The translations under genes and the position numbers were made by a program. DNA of 64,000 nucleotides from Sipunculus nudus (taxonomy: Eukaryota > Annelida > Sipuncula > Golfingiida > Sipunculidae): NCBI GenBank assembly GCA_026874595.1, contig CM049319.1, forward strand, positions 14,537,601 to 14,601,600. The letters are read 5' to 3'. Below, one piece after another: positions 24,901 through 33,346 of the stretch; the first letter of the stretch is position 1; each line of letters opens with the position of its first letter. A model generated the notes under the pieces. That model was not told the DNA's origin. It did no database searches and saw nothing but the letters and a program-made list of their open reading frames with translations.

Positions 24901-27547
24901 TCCCCGGGGTACAGTTCGTTTAATGGATTCTGAGTGGCACAGTGGTACGCTGTGATATAACGAGCCGATCGTACCGCACCATGGGTCGACTCTGATACAT
25001 GCAACAAGCGGACATCGCCGTCCTGCAGCGCATGCTACAACAAATCAACAATACTCATCTTATAGGGACCTATTCATATACCAGGTATTTTAAATATAAA
25101 TAACATATAGTGTTATCCCCTTAAAATATTAGAGTATCTGAAAATATTCCGTTCCAATACCATATGTTTACTCTTGTACACAATTCGAAAAAAAGCTTGC
25201 ATTTGGCCACGCTCTTTACACAGCGCTTTACCTATAGGCCTACTACCTATATCGTAAGCGCTGTTTGTTTTGACCTCGTATCATGAATCGCTGCACCAGA
25301 GGGGAGCACAGTATTATGGTCCAATCAGATGAAACCTTGTGCTGGAAGACACGACCTCAATGGTTGGCTGATATTGTCACATGATTAATAAATAGCAAAT
25401 ATAAATGCTATTGGCAACATTTTTTTAGGGGTTGAAGAGGCCATTGTGTATGAGCTAGACCACAAACTTATTCCATAAATAGCTGTGGTCCTCTTGACTG
25501 CCTGAAAACAATGCCCGATATGCGACACACAACTGATGCGACAAGGAATCTACATTATTATCAGGTCGTGTTGCCAGCAAGAGGTTTACCAGCCAAGCGA
25601 GGAATACACGGAGCAAGTATTGTTACATTTGTTTTGAGTGACAGCTCATCGCCCCGGCAACCATTTGATAGGCCACAGTCTGTGGCACGGGCTCAGAGAG
25701 AATGGCCCGACATGTGGTTTGCACTGGTCCTTGTGTACATAGGATGACCGGCGGGAGAGCTGTAATTCAAACGAAATGTAACAAGATTGGCTCCGTGCAC
25801 ACCTCGCTGGCTGGTTTCCGTTTTGCTAGCAAACGGATGCATGGCTACGCTTACATAATCGTAATGTCATAATCGAATCGTCGATGATGCGAGAACGTTG
25901 AGAGGGCAATTAAAATTCGACTACTTTTTACTGGGAGTAACCACTTGAGGGCACTTGAAGCGCACTTGGAGCGCAGCTATGGGCGTTGCCGCCGACGGCG
26001 ACGCAACAGGTTCCACGTTGCGTCAGTCACTGAAAAAAAGCAATTGAGGAGTTCATTCTTATGGGCTACTATGGGCGGAACCATGATGCCTGTCGAATGT
26101 TTGTTTACTGGCATTTGGTTAGCTGGCAGACAACGAGTGTCTAAATGTATCATAAACGGTCAAACCAGGCAGTGGGAAAATCATTAGCTTCTTTGGAAGC
26201 GCAAGATTTCCGCTGCCTCGGGAGCTAGCACTTGGCGAGAACATTTGGTGCAAAATGAAAACATACCGCGTACGTTATCTGGTGGCCGTACCGCGCGACT
26301 TCACAAATCAAGATTTTCCAAGTGTTTATTCTTGCAAGTTGCGAATGTGCATGATCGGACTTCTGGTCGTGCTGTCTTGTTATGTTAATCAGACTTTGTA
26401 ATATATCAGAGTCTTCTCTAACTGAAAAGTTTGGGAATAATATAATCAACGTGGATATCGGCAGTTAGTGATTTACTCTTTGTAAATGATCTGTAAAATT
26501 TGTGGACAGACCAGAGAGATATCAACCTGAAGTGGTTATATCAGTTTTAGACTCAAGTTGCAAGACCAATAATTTCAGCATGAAAGCGTTTCATATCTGT
26601 CGGTGTGCAGATCTTATTTAACCTTGTCATCATCTAGGTTTCTCAGGTCCATGTCAAAATTTAGAACAGGTAATCATAAATTGCCTGTCAGGGCAGGACG
26701 ATTCAAAGACTGTCCTATAGAAAAAATCATGTCCATTATGTAACTCATTTGACTTAGGTGATGAATTTCATTATATGTTTCTATGCCAGTGTTTTTAGAA
26801 ACGAACGATTAAAGTATATTCCCAGGAGAATTTTACGGTTACCAGACGAACTAAAGATGTAGGAGTTATTTAATACAAAGAAATTAGCTGTTTTTGTTAG
26901 TACATGCAAATTTCTAGAAATAAGTTTGAATCATGACAATTCGTCGTCTCCCAAAAATAGTGATATATTTTGTTAGTTCTTATTTAACAACAAACATATT
27001 GTCGACACACAACTATTATTGCATCTGAACACTCATGTACCTGTATAAAGGTGTGAGAAATAAACTATGTCTGTATGTCTGTGTCTATTACACACGGGGC
27101 CTGAACAGTCGAGTGGAAAAACACTCGGCTCTCTCCGCTGGCGACCCGGGTTTGATCCCCGAAGAGTTTCCATGGGAGTGGGTTGTAGCGACCCGTCTAT
27201 GGTAGGTGGTTTTCTCCGGTTCCCCGGTTTTCTCCAGCTCTATATATAGGCTACCGAACGCCACCATCCAAGCATTTGAGAGTGCCTCGTATTAGTAATT
27301 ATTACTATAGTTATACAATCCATGTACAATAATAAAGTTTACTCGAACACAGAACCAAAAACAACTTGTAAAATGGGAGATATTAAGTCCTTGTGTCTGG
27401 ACGGTTTGCCAGTAAACTGTTGTATACAGCCAAAAATAAACTAGCGGCATGAGATGAGGCACGTATTATTTCAAATGTTTATGTACCTTTAAATACATAC
27501 ATATACAAGTATACATTTAAAGTTTTATATAAGGAATATAATGTTTA

Positions 27548-27596
<49 letters not shown>

Positions 27597-28097
27597 GTTA
27601 ATAATTATATATAATTCAAGGGCGGATCCAGGATTCTGCAAAGTCAGAGATCCAAGCCAGAAAGAATGACGGGAAAACCTTAAAAGGTTCTTCAAGTCGG
27701 ATCTAGGTTGCAAAATCTGGTTGGAAACCCAAAAAATGTTGCGGCGGATTTGAAAGGGTCTGACAATTTTCACATACAATATTCAGAAAATTCTTTACAA
27801 AGATGAATTTGTCCGATTTTTGTGTGAAATATTTCAAATGTAATATTTCTTGCCATAAAGAGAAATTGTTTGTGTATTTTACCTAATTCTAACCATAGTT
27901 CTTATGCTTCGTAACCGTTCGGCGAGATTAAACATGACCGCCATCGCATATCTATAGATATCACATCAGATATCCCCATCAGGAATTTTGGTATACTTCG
28001 AGATAGGGCAAGCGAATGTTGTGTGAAACAGAATTTAATGACTTACCGAGCGCCAAATTAAGCCTGCATGGAACACCACGAGGACCAAGTACAGCAT
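10494..28097 (-). CDS. C-type lectin/SRCR/EGF-repeat transmembrane receptor, 17 exons
   Basis: Manual model of 782 residues. Exons (minus): 28097-28047, 25034-24821, 22933-22862, 22600-22443, 20341-20200, 19776-19655, 19325-19151, 18754-18627, 18350-18206, 17428-17252, 16678-16541, 15873-15712, 15319-15182, 13523-13383, 13248-13120, 11922-11706, 10533-10494. Every intron is GT-AG and all 16 junctions keep phase. Order: signal peptide (1-17), unrecognised segment (18-88), C-type lectin domain (about 89-210), SRCR second half (213-253), full SRCR (about 254-354), seven EGF-like repeats (about 355-698), stalk, membrane helix (about 746-767), 15-residue basic tail. The EGF repeats match the MEGF/SREC pattern (W-G-x-x-C, C-G-x-C). 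This is the make-up of a surface pattern-recognition or scavenger receptor acting outside the cell; ligand and signalling are unknown. The tail has no ITAM, NPxY or YxxL. The 5' exon and exon 2 are the least certain members. Confidence 0.7.
11030..11460 (+). repeat. Dispersed repeat family B, copy 1
   Basis: Shares with 22080-22415 the phrases CCTTTATAAACTAAAGGT, CACCACACACAGGCTGCTTG and GCCAGAAATCAC, ending in TTCAAAAGGTAGGTGA. A more diverged copy is at 23765-24180 and an end fragment at 17110-17170. All copies lie inside or just beside the receptor gene. Confidence 0.65.
11540..11672 (-). mobile_element. tRNA-derived SINE, copy 1 (minus)
   Basis: On the minus strand it carries CGCTGGCGACCCGGGTTGGA followed by TCCCCGG (a tRNA B-box-like GGTTNGATCC), then GAGAGTGGGTTATAG and a 3' segment ACCGAACGCCATC. 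The same order occurs at 27090-27300 and 51410-51640. It ends a few tens of bases before exon 16 of the receptor. Confidence 0.7.
11706..11922 (-). CDS. Receptor exon 16: stalk and transmembrane helix
   Basis: Starts with GT, completing the final EGF cysteine codon opened in exon 15. Encodes a Ser-rich stalk with an N-glycosylation site (NHT) and the helix YVSVILAVLTVVAAVVQCVY, then FKYG. It ends in phase 2 at a GTAAGA donor. Confidence 0.75.
11940..13119. other. Receptor intron 15
   Basis: Non-coding. The segment 12110-12300 resembles 45060-45230 (TGTAATGTAGTCC, AAATTACATA, GTTAAGGACTTCACGG-like phrases), so it holds one member of a dispersed repeat pair (family C). No exon seen. Confidence 0.5.
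13120..13523 (-). CDS. Receptor exons 14-15: EGF-like repeats 6 and 7
   Basis: Exon 14 (13523-13383) reads CQGGMWGKDCNETCGMC at its start and GFYGVKCDK at its end. Exon 15 (13248-13120) reads CPDGKWGTDCGNDCGQC at its start and GFEGVS at its end, its last Cys split across the intron to exon 16. Both exons are phase 1-1 and hold one repeat each, the SREC/MEGF type with eight cysteines. Confidence 0.8.
13620..14805. mobile_element. MITE-like element with nested inverted repeats in receptor intron 13
   Basis: A near-perfect inverted repeat of about 38 bp (TTTGTAAAATGCCTGAAATT and its complement) faces itself at 13622-13662 and 13692-13735. The flanking motif CAATTTACAAAGTGCCTGAT recurs inverted near 14775-14803. 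Short copies of ACTGATTTTTCAGTCA sit near 14710. No transposase was found, so I treat it as a non-autonomous DNA element or a fold-back structure. Confidence 0.5.
15125..15158. repeat. (TA)n microsatellite next to EGF exon 13
   Basis: Uninterrupted TA run, about 25 bases from the 3' end of receptor exon 13; its length probably varies between individuals. Confidence 0.9.
15182..15319 (-). CDS. Receptor exon 13: EGF-like repeat 5
   Basis: Reads ACPESKWGQDCQQDCGRC then CNNVNGTCPSGTCEDGYLG and VKCDE before a GTAGGT donor. Phase 1-1, 138 nt, the same length as exon 11. Confidence 0.8.
15712..15873 (-). CDS. Receptor exon 12: EGF-like repeat 4
   Basis: Begins CDEGFWGMNCSSVCGHC and ends CEDGYIGYLCNE. 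It has an insertion (YSAPGRENVST) in the second loop compared with repeats 3, 5 and 7, as repeat 2 does. Phase 1-1, 162 nt. Confidence 0.8.
15930..16540. other. Receptor intron 11
   Basis: Contains a (TAT/TTA)n trinucleotide run at about 15930-15975 and no exon. Nothing else recognisable. Confidence 0.6.
16541..16678 (-). CDS. Receptor exon 11: EGF-like repeat 3
   Basis: Reads DCPLYKWGPACKNDCGHC at the start and CAEGYQGEYCNN at the end, before donor GTGAGA. Phase 1-1. It has no long open frame around it and was found from the EGF cysteine pattern and splice sites. Confidence 0.8.
17252..17428 (-). CDS. Receptor exon 10: EGF-like repeat 2
   Basis: Reads ACPPGYWGKNCSAPCGHC, then a longer second loop (MTSNMTSSQGNIST) with potential N-glycosylation at NMT and NIS, and ends CKDGYLGYRCDE. 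Phase 1-1, 177 nt, the longest of the EGF exons. Confidence 0.8.
17570..17775. repeat. Dispersed repeat family D, copy 1
   Basis: The phrase ACCAGGGCTGACACA with upstream TTTTCGGG(A/G)TTTCA recurs at 48460-48640, together with AAGAA(C/T)TGTAA. It lies in intron 9 of the receptor. Confidence 0.55.
18206..18350 (-). CDS. Receptor exon 9: EGF-like repeat 1
   Basis: Enters in phase 0 (KTQCGVGRYGHDC), unlike the other EGF exons, because it follows the phase-0 end of the SRCR exon 8. Ends SGYTGLRCYQ before GTACAA. It marks the border between the SRCR and EGF blocks. Confidence 0.8.
18627..19325 (-). CDS. Receptor exons 7-8: complete SRCR domain
   Basis: Exon 7 (19325-19151) reads SITSGFLQIWHVDRWLYVC then GPGFTKQNSDVVCKQL, the WGxVC and VVCRQL signatures of an SRCR domain. 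Exon 8 (18754-18627) reads ARYVIDCAGQFVNRLSC then SHGCGDPIGRVRCF. They join in phase 1. The six cysteines fit a group-A SRCR domain, and exon 8 replaces the usual acidic CxGxE with CAGQF. SRCR domains bind protein or polyanionic ligands outside the cell. A plus-strand open frame over exon 8 is a shadow. Confidence 0.75.
19655..19776 (-). CDS. Receptor exon 6: orphan second half of an SRCR domain
   Basis: Reads ANITCYGNETNLEDCPHSDW then VFTSCGPSEIVKVSCAYSHR, the canonical CxGNExxLxDC half of an SRCR with four cysteines. The phase (1 in, 0 out) fits exons 5 and 7. The expected first-half exon (WGxVC...VVCRQL) was not found in the 423 bases between exon 5 and this exon, which hold only poly-C and repeat-like DNA. 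The first half has been lost, is missing from the assembly, or sits elsewhere. Confidence 0.7.
19960..20145. repeat. Poly-C tracts in receptor intron 5
   Basis: Two C runs (about 20 at 19966 and about 15 at 20126) within 180 bases. These are typical places of assembly or polymerase error, relevant to the missing SRCR half-exon. Confidence 0.8.
20200..20341 (-). CDS. Receptor exon 5: third exon of the C-type lectin domain
   Basis: Reads VVYSNWYPGQPDNFNKQN, then VGVIDNNGYWHDASWY and AMLTFVCSRDTIR. It has the QPD motif linked to galactose-type binding. The Glu after QPD is Lys-Gln, and WND is WHD. The two inner-disulfide cysteines are replaced by Val and Trp, while the terminal Cys is kept. Phase 0 in, phase 1 out. 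Confidence 0.75.
20731..21520 (-). mobile_element. Gypsy-type 3' LTR, 790 bp
   Basis: On the minus strand it starts TGTTACGG and ends CCGTAACA, a perfect 8-bp inverted terminus of the TG...CA type. A polypurine tract (AGGAGGGGGAG) lies immediately upstream of it (plus 21521-21531). An AATAAA occurs inside on the same strand. It lies in receptor intron 4, in the same orientation as the gene, so its polyA signal could interfere with the transcript. Confidence 0.75.
21655..21901 (-). pseudogene. Ty3/Gypsy pol fragment (RNase H end), broken
   Basis: Reads STIEKECLALILALQHFKF, then a frame change to VFSDHYPHTFMNK, then DIIHIKGKE further on. These match the RNase H end of Gypsy polyproteins, usually followed by ADALSR and integrase. 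Frameshifts and stops separate the pieces and integrase is absent, so the copy is dead. Confidence 0.7.
21902..22024 (-). mobile_element. Gypsy 5' LTR fragment
   Basis: Near-identical to 21401-21520 of the 3' LTR, with about five mismatches by eye over roughly 120 bases. It is fused directly to the RNase H fragment, so most of the 5' LTR, gag and the start of pol have been deleted. Confidence 0.7.
22080..22415 (+). repeat. Dispersed repeat family B, copy 2
   Basis: Aligns with 11030-11460 over most of its length. Its right end (TTCAAAAGGTAGGTGAATGG) abuts exon 4 of the receptor, ending about 30 bases from the inferred splice donor. Confidence 0.65.
22443..22600 (-). CDS. Receptor exon 4: central exon of the C-type lectin domain
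   Basis: Reads NSRRDCRALWGDLPRIKN, then ETGTFLTTVTSKRIWILATD and RRQEGSWEFSPNEP. The C-R-A-L-x-G-D-L-x-x-I stretch and the E-G-S-W-x-F motif are diagnostic; WIGL is WILA. The acceptor is TATATTAG and the donor GTCAGT (phase 0 out). The donor is not the strongest and the reading frame continues past it. Confidence 0.7.
22862..22933 (-). CDS. Receptor exon 3: start of the C-type lectin domain
   Basis: A 72-nt exon, phase 1-1, reading DCSNPWKQFGNLCFISIDKN then KIWG before GTAAGT. This is the C-x-x-x-W-x-x-F-G-x-x-C opening with the extra N-terminal cysteine pair of long-form domains. Confidence 0.75.
23380..24180. repeat. Intron 2 repeats: family E (23380-23620) and family B copy 3 (23765-24180)
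   Basis: 23380-23620 resembles 33040-33260 (CAATATAGCTGA/CAATATGGCTGA, GGCACAATATA-like and GTACAC blocks). 23765-24180 is a diverged family B member (TATTCCCTTG, CTTTTATAAGCC, CATCTGGCGGCGA phrases). No exon seen. Confidence 0.45.
24821..25034 (-). CDS. Receptor exon 2: unrecognised N-terminal segment
   Basis: 71 codons beginning HALQDGDVRLLHVSESTHG, with ARYITAYHCATQNPLNELYP and GDPYSCSNSNSSERFALAS following. Phase 0 in (matching the signal-peptide exon), phase 1 out (matching exon 3). It has only two cysteines. DVRLLHVSES is faintly like an SRCR start (VRLVxGS), but no domain is assured. Confidence 0.6.
25480..26190 (+). mobile_element. Fold-back MITE, copy 1 (family F)
   Basis: Contains inverted arms: one at 25565-25690 (CCAGCCAAGCGAGGAATACA) and one at 25740-25830 (CACCTCGCTGGCTGG). 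A second, inverted copy lies at 61540-61960 and a partial one at 30760-30935. Shared blocks include CATAATGTCATAATCGAATCG-like text and GCATCATGG/GCATCCTGG-CTCCGCCCAT-type ends. Open frames here are non-coding shadows. It sits in receptor intron 1. Confidence 0.6.
27085..27300 (+). mobile_element. tRNA-derived SINE, copy 2
   Basis: A tRNA-like head (CAGTCGAGTGGAAAAACACT, then CCGCTGGCGACCCGGGTTTG and ATCCCC as B box) is followed by GAGTGGGTTGTAG, a TCCGGTTCCCC-type body and ACCGAACGCCACC. It is the best preserved copy of the family. It is not a functional tRNA: the cloverleaf 3' half is absent. Confidence 0.75.
27555..27600. repeat. (TA)n microsatellite
   Basis: TA run of about 40 bases; a hAT-like terminus (GGGCGGATCCAGGATTCTG) begins at about 27621. 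Confidence 0.85.
28047..28097 (-). CDS. Receptor exon 1: signal peptide
   Basis: ATG at 28097 followed by LYLVLVVFHAGLIWRS, 17 codons ending in phase 0 at a consensus GTAAGT donor. Hydrophobic with a short polar end, as expected of a secretion signal. It joins exon 2 in phase. A TATA-like TTATATAC lies about 125 bases upstream (minus). Confidence 0.6.
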
Positions 28098-28221
28098 GGC
28101 CTTCACTTTGAATGATTCTTGGGAGATTACCCCTTGTACCCGGTACAGCTGCTTTTACCTGACAGTCCTTGTCAAGGCATCAGGGGGTAATGGACAATTA
28201 GAGTCACGGAGTCATCAAGCG

Positions 28222-28228
28222 TATATAA
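28222..28228 (-). promoter_or_regulatory. Possible TATA box of the receptor gene
   Basis: Reads TTATATAC on the minus strand about 125 bases before the receptor ATG. No initiator element was examined in detail; AT-rich surroundings make chance likely. Confidence 0.25.
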
Positions 28229-28343
28229 CATTATTGTTGTATATCTTCGATATTGATTCTTTCATAATTGCACACCTGGGCTGGAATTAAGACAAGCAAG
28301 TGTGCAAAGGGCAGCGTTGGAAGTAACTCTTTACAACTTAAAC

Positions 28344-28347
<4 letters not shown>

Positions 28348-28402
<55 letters not shown>
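28348..28402. repeat. (TA)n microsatellite
   Basis: Uninterrupted TA dinucleotides just upstream of the receptor gene; open frames through it read as YIYIYI on both strands. Confidence 0.9.
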
Positions 28403-28407
<5 letters not shown>

Positions 28408-28614
28408 TTTAAACAATGTTTGTCAAAGTTATTGGGCTTTAAATAGGCAAAGTAATGGAGCGTGGAGTTTCAGGGCATATTTTTCGAGAGTCAGTGAGAT
28501 TTCCGATGGTCTCAAGGGCACATGTCAAATTTTGTTCGTATAGAATTAAAGAAAATTTATTTTGATTTTACATCATAGGTTTACTTTGTGGCAATGCATT
28601 TATTATTGTTTATG

Positions 28615-28717
28615 GTAAGCACTGGGATCATCATATTATAATATGCTTATATTATAATAGGATATTAATATTATAATATATATAATACTGATATTATATA
28701 GCTATGATTGAAATAAT

Positions 28718-28770
<53 letters not shown>

Positions 28771-28805
28771 TATCAGCATATTATAATGCTATATAGATAA
28801 TATTG
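28615..28805. repeat. AT-rich palindrome around a (TA)n core
   Basis: TATTATAATATGC, TGATATTATATAGC and the inverted GCATATTATAATGCTATATA flank a long (TA)n run. The segment could fold into a cruciform. Confidence 0.6.
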
Positions 28806-29138
28806 CAGCAAAAACCATTCTGCATGTAATCAAAACACGTACAGAGTTCCTTACTTTCTTCAAGGTAAGTGACGCTGACTAGTGACTTTGGTATAGGTAC
28901 CCGTTATATTTCGATCAATCGGTCAGAAACCCGCGTGTCCGACTAGACGCTAGGAACCCCATGCAGTTTGAAGCGTGCAAAGGAGATTGTGAGCGCCACA
29001 AACGCATATCCCGGCTTCCCCGAAAGCCCCGGAAATAATGGATGTAAAGTTATTGTGCTTTAAAGCAGTGAAAAAGAATAGACGTCACCTAAGACATATC
29101 TTTCAGGCATAAATCTTATGAATTTTCACTATTGTGAA

Positions 29139-29139
<1 letters not shown>

Positions 29140-29187
<48 letters not shown>

Positions 29188-29205
29188 ATATATATATATA
29201 TAAAT
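29140..29205. repeat. (TA)n microsatellite
   Basis: TA run with a short TACAATA interruption. Confidence 0.9.
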
Positions 29206-32200
29206 ATATATTTCGCACAATGAGAATGAGAGTACATCATTGGAACAAGATAAACAATACACAATTAAGAAAAACAACTGGTAATTCAATTTAAAAACAC
29301 ATCACTCAATTGTAAGCTGAGTGATGAAATTATCAACGAAGCTTAGATCAAAACTGGCAATGTCGGTTATGCCATCCCATAATTTCACTAAGTCGAGGAC
29401 GATGCTTCCTATAGCCTGCTCCTCTTCACAATTATCTGGCGACGTTACTTTGCAAGACAGTTTATTCAATGTAATCGTATGTACATTAGTTTTGTATTTT
29501 TTCACATAAATAACCTAGATTGTGGCCAATAAAACTAGACAAATTATGTTTCCCTCTGTGAGCTAAAAACGAAACGTAAATTATATATTAGACCTGCACA
29601 TACATAAAAAAGTCTCTTTTTATAAATCTGTTATCTGCATGCTCAAAGGGAAACTTACAGCCAAGATAACTACATGTATATAGGTGTATGTTCATTATAG
29701 GGCAGTTTCCAAACCGCATGTATACATCAAAATATAAAAATATACATTCATCTTGAATCTTAAATCTTAAATATTTCTAAATGTTAAAATATCTTATGAA
29801 AATGAATGTGAATTAATAAATTCATATATACCATCTGAGAGAACACTAAACCAGATTTTAAATAACATATACCTCAAGGATCGAAAATTAATGTTAAATT
29901 ACTTTTGTTTTTTGGGGTTTTTTTTATTTTTATTGAAGGGAATTTTGCCAGAGACACTGCCTTCAGCTTACAGATCCCGTTGTTTAAACCTGCCATCATC
30001 ATTATAACAATAGCTGTCGGAAATGCACTCCCCGTACCTGCTTGTTTACCTCTGCAAATCCAATTATAGTGACTGAGCCACTGTCTTGAGTGCAATACCG
30101 GGTATATACCCTTATATAAGCGAGGTCATCCCAATTAAAGGGGATAAACGTGTTTCGCCCCTTGGGAGTATCCAAGACTGAGGTAAGAGGGAGGGGTCCG
30201 AACTTTTTCATGATTATCTAATTAGAATGTATCAAATGTATAAAATAAATGACCTTGCAATGTCACATGGACTATCAATTTTTAAAAACCTCGCAATGCA
30301 CTTGAATTACATTTTCATTCAATTTCCACCAAAAAAAATTGTTGCATAATAAACATTTGCCCGTCTGTCTGTGTGCGAGGGTGCGCGCGCATGTGTGTAG
30401 ATGTATGTGTGTGTGTTTTTTTTTTTTTTTTACATGAGCTTGTTTCACTCACAGTGGACAGGTGAATAAAGAATGATTACACATTTTTCAATTTTGCTTT
30501 GTGAATACAGTCTGTTATTAGATCAATTTTTTAAAATATTAGTAAAATCTCATGTAAGGGTAATAACAGTGCTGGAGGGGTAGCGTACCAATGTGACAAG
30601 CACGTCATGAAATCCCCCCCCCCCCCCCCCCCACACACACACGTCTTCATGCTGCTGCAGTAGTGACTTTTCTGTTAGCAGAATAAATGACGCAATCCCA
30701 CAATTCAGAGGTACCATCCGATGCACGCTCAATGCACCCGATGCACAAAGTCCCTGTGCCAGTGGGGTGTGGGGCTATTTTTTTCTTAGCTTGTGGCCTG
30801 TGCACGAGTGTTGCCGGGCCGGTGAGCTGTCAGTCAAAATGAAATGTAACACTATTAATTATGCACTCCTCGATCGCTTGGCTGGTATCCGTTTTGCTGG
30901 CAATTACGGATAGATGGCTACGAAAAGATATAGCCTTAATGGGAGAACAATTCTACCTATCTTTTTTATTAAGAATAAACAAAAGGTGTTTTTTTTTACA
31001 AAAGAATATTGTAGAATAATGATTCAATTCATTAATCATAAAAATACCTATAACTAGGTCTATTTAACATAGTTCAATGACAAATCACAGAACAACTAGG
31101 CTATATGAAAATCTGGTTTGTTTGAAGAAAAAAAATCTATAAATTGGTAAATGATGTTTCCAATCTAGATCAATCATTTAATCACTAATAACGGGACCAG
31201 GTAATGGTATCTGGACCAAGAACGATGGCCTGATGTGACCATTTTAACATTAAAAACGCGCAGCAGATGGCGCTATAATCAAAGTATCCTTTGACCGACT
31301 CTGTGGGTTCACATGTCCTCGTGCCGGTGCATAGGAGGCTACACACTCCATTGAGCAGGCAATTGTTGAACTCTGGTGGGTGACCTTAACATCTTAATGC
31401 TTATATATTGGAAATTTTTATGGGGGAAAATCATTTTGTCTCATATTAGCCCTGAGGCCGTTTAGTCAGCTTTCCACAAGTTAAATCTCCGCTGCCCATT
31501 GATTTGGCCTGGTCGAGTTGATGAAGGGCGATTTTGACTATAGACTTCCTATTCCGCTCGGATACCAAAGTCGGCCGAAGACACTTCGGCCACCATCCGC
31601 TGGGTTTTGAACACTGATAGTACAAAAAATCGTTTTGTAATAGGTTTCGCCTCTTGAAAGAACAGAGCGTTTTATAAACTTAGTAAACAACACTTAGTTT
31701 TAAATTATCTTAGTCAATTTTAACTTCAAAAAGCTCAATTTCACAATACATCAATTGATTTGTTCTCGCAAAAGAATAACCGTATACCACCAAGGGTGAC
31801 TATATTAAATAGCCCTGTTAGATATATCTGATAGTAGGCCTCCATTTTAGGAGAAAATACATGGTAATCTTGGGTATCTCATTTTATTATGACACAATTG
31901 AGTTATGGTAAGTTAATACGCATATATATTCTTAGTTTAAATAATCCCTTAATCCCTTAATGTGAACAAGCATTACAGGCATCCCCCCCCCCCCCAGTCG
32001 GCGCATATCCGGGGGGGGGGGGGGGGTTCGGAACCCCGTCTCTTATCTACCAACCTTTCCACTATTTAATCATGGTTACCTGACTTTGAAAGCCTATGCA
32101 TTTGAATTATGTTATAATCACCTAGAAATAAGGGCCGAAAACAACATTTCTTTCTTCTTCGCCACCCCTACTCGTGCTGTTTTTCATTGTTTTCAATTGG

Positions 32201-32960
32201 TTTTATTTTAATTTGATTTTTGGTACGAAACAAACAGAGTTTCATGTATAGCTAATATAAACTTATGAATTACTGCCTTTTATATCTACTTTGAATCCAG
32301 ACCTACACGAGGTCATATTTCGGATTCGAATACTCGGTTTAGAATGATTCGAACTGGAGTACTCGAGTGCTCCTTTCGGCAATAATAAGAACTGTCCAGC
32401 ACGACAAGGACACATAAAATCCATGTCTGTGTTTATTATGGAAGAAGTATTAGAATATAGCAACCTTACATGTGCACTTTATATTAAGCATATATCATTG
32501 TCAATATTGGTCAAAATGTAAAATAAAAATGGATTTTCCTGTTAACACCTTGCATGGGGTATATTTGGTATTTATAAGAATAACAGATGATTATGATGGT
32601 TACCATCTAAGCATGATAGGCATATAGTTACCGAACGTCGCTGAGATAACTAAAATAAAATCAAAGACTTTCTTTCAAATTTTGTATGTTCATAAATTTA
32701 GAGGACAAAGTCTATTTAAATTTGAACTATTTGAAATATGAGTAACCTTGTCCTTCTTTACAGTGGTCAAGTGTGGAAGAAAAGTCATGTAAAACATCAG
32801 ATTTCTCAAGGTATCGCGGTGCACTGTTTGTCCCTACTTTTGTTGTATTTTTAGGGTTTATATCTTTGAGAGCTTAATTTCGCATGAAAGCCTGCTACCT
32901 GCTTCTTTTTTACGATTCATTTCCCAACGCAACTGTAGAATACCTCAAAACAATTGACAG
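29206..32960. other. Intergenic region, no supported gene
   Basis: Short opposed open frames at 29302-29509 and 29874-30211 have no splice partners. Poly-C/G runs occur at 30617, 31983 and 32011. 30760-30935 carries a partial copy of fold-back family F (GAGCTGTCA, CGCTTGGCTGGTATCCGTTT). Otherwise I see nothing. Confidence 0.5.
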
Positions 32961-32970
32961 TATAAAAAGG
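32961..32970 (+). promoter_or_regulatory. TATA box of phosphatase A
   Basis: TATAAAAAGG, a consensus TATA box, lies about 385 bases before the phosphatase A start codon. An acceptor (TTGTGTTTCAG, exon from 33316) 31 bases before the ATG suggests a 5' UTR intron between them. Confidence 0.45.
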
Positions 32971-33346
32971 TGAACCAACATAGATGTTGGCCAGAGGCCA
33001 GATTTATTTCATTCTTCAGCGTTTTTCTGTTTTCGCTAGATCTCCAATATGGCTGATTTTCAATTACTCAAATTTGGGCACAATATATGTCCTATAGGTC
33101 ACACACTTTTGCACCTTAATTAATTTTTAAACCTTGAGTATTCCCAATTCCGTACACGTCGTAGCAGATTCTCATTTATCGCCCAATTCTGTCCCTGTTT
33201 GCGATATAATTCATATATGGTGGATTTTCAAAAACTGACTTTTGGGCAAAATATTAGTCAACATGATTAGGTTTAACAGAGTAAAGGTATAATGCATTTT
33301 CTTCTTGTGTTTCAGAGTATCTTACCCTTTTTGAAAGTTAGTTACG

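Noticed and set aside
27095-27170. tRNA gene
   Set aside because: A and B box-like blocks are present but the 3' half of a cloverleaf is not, and the same unit recurs with a shared non-tRNA body, so it is a SINE head.
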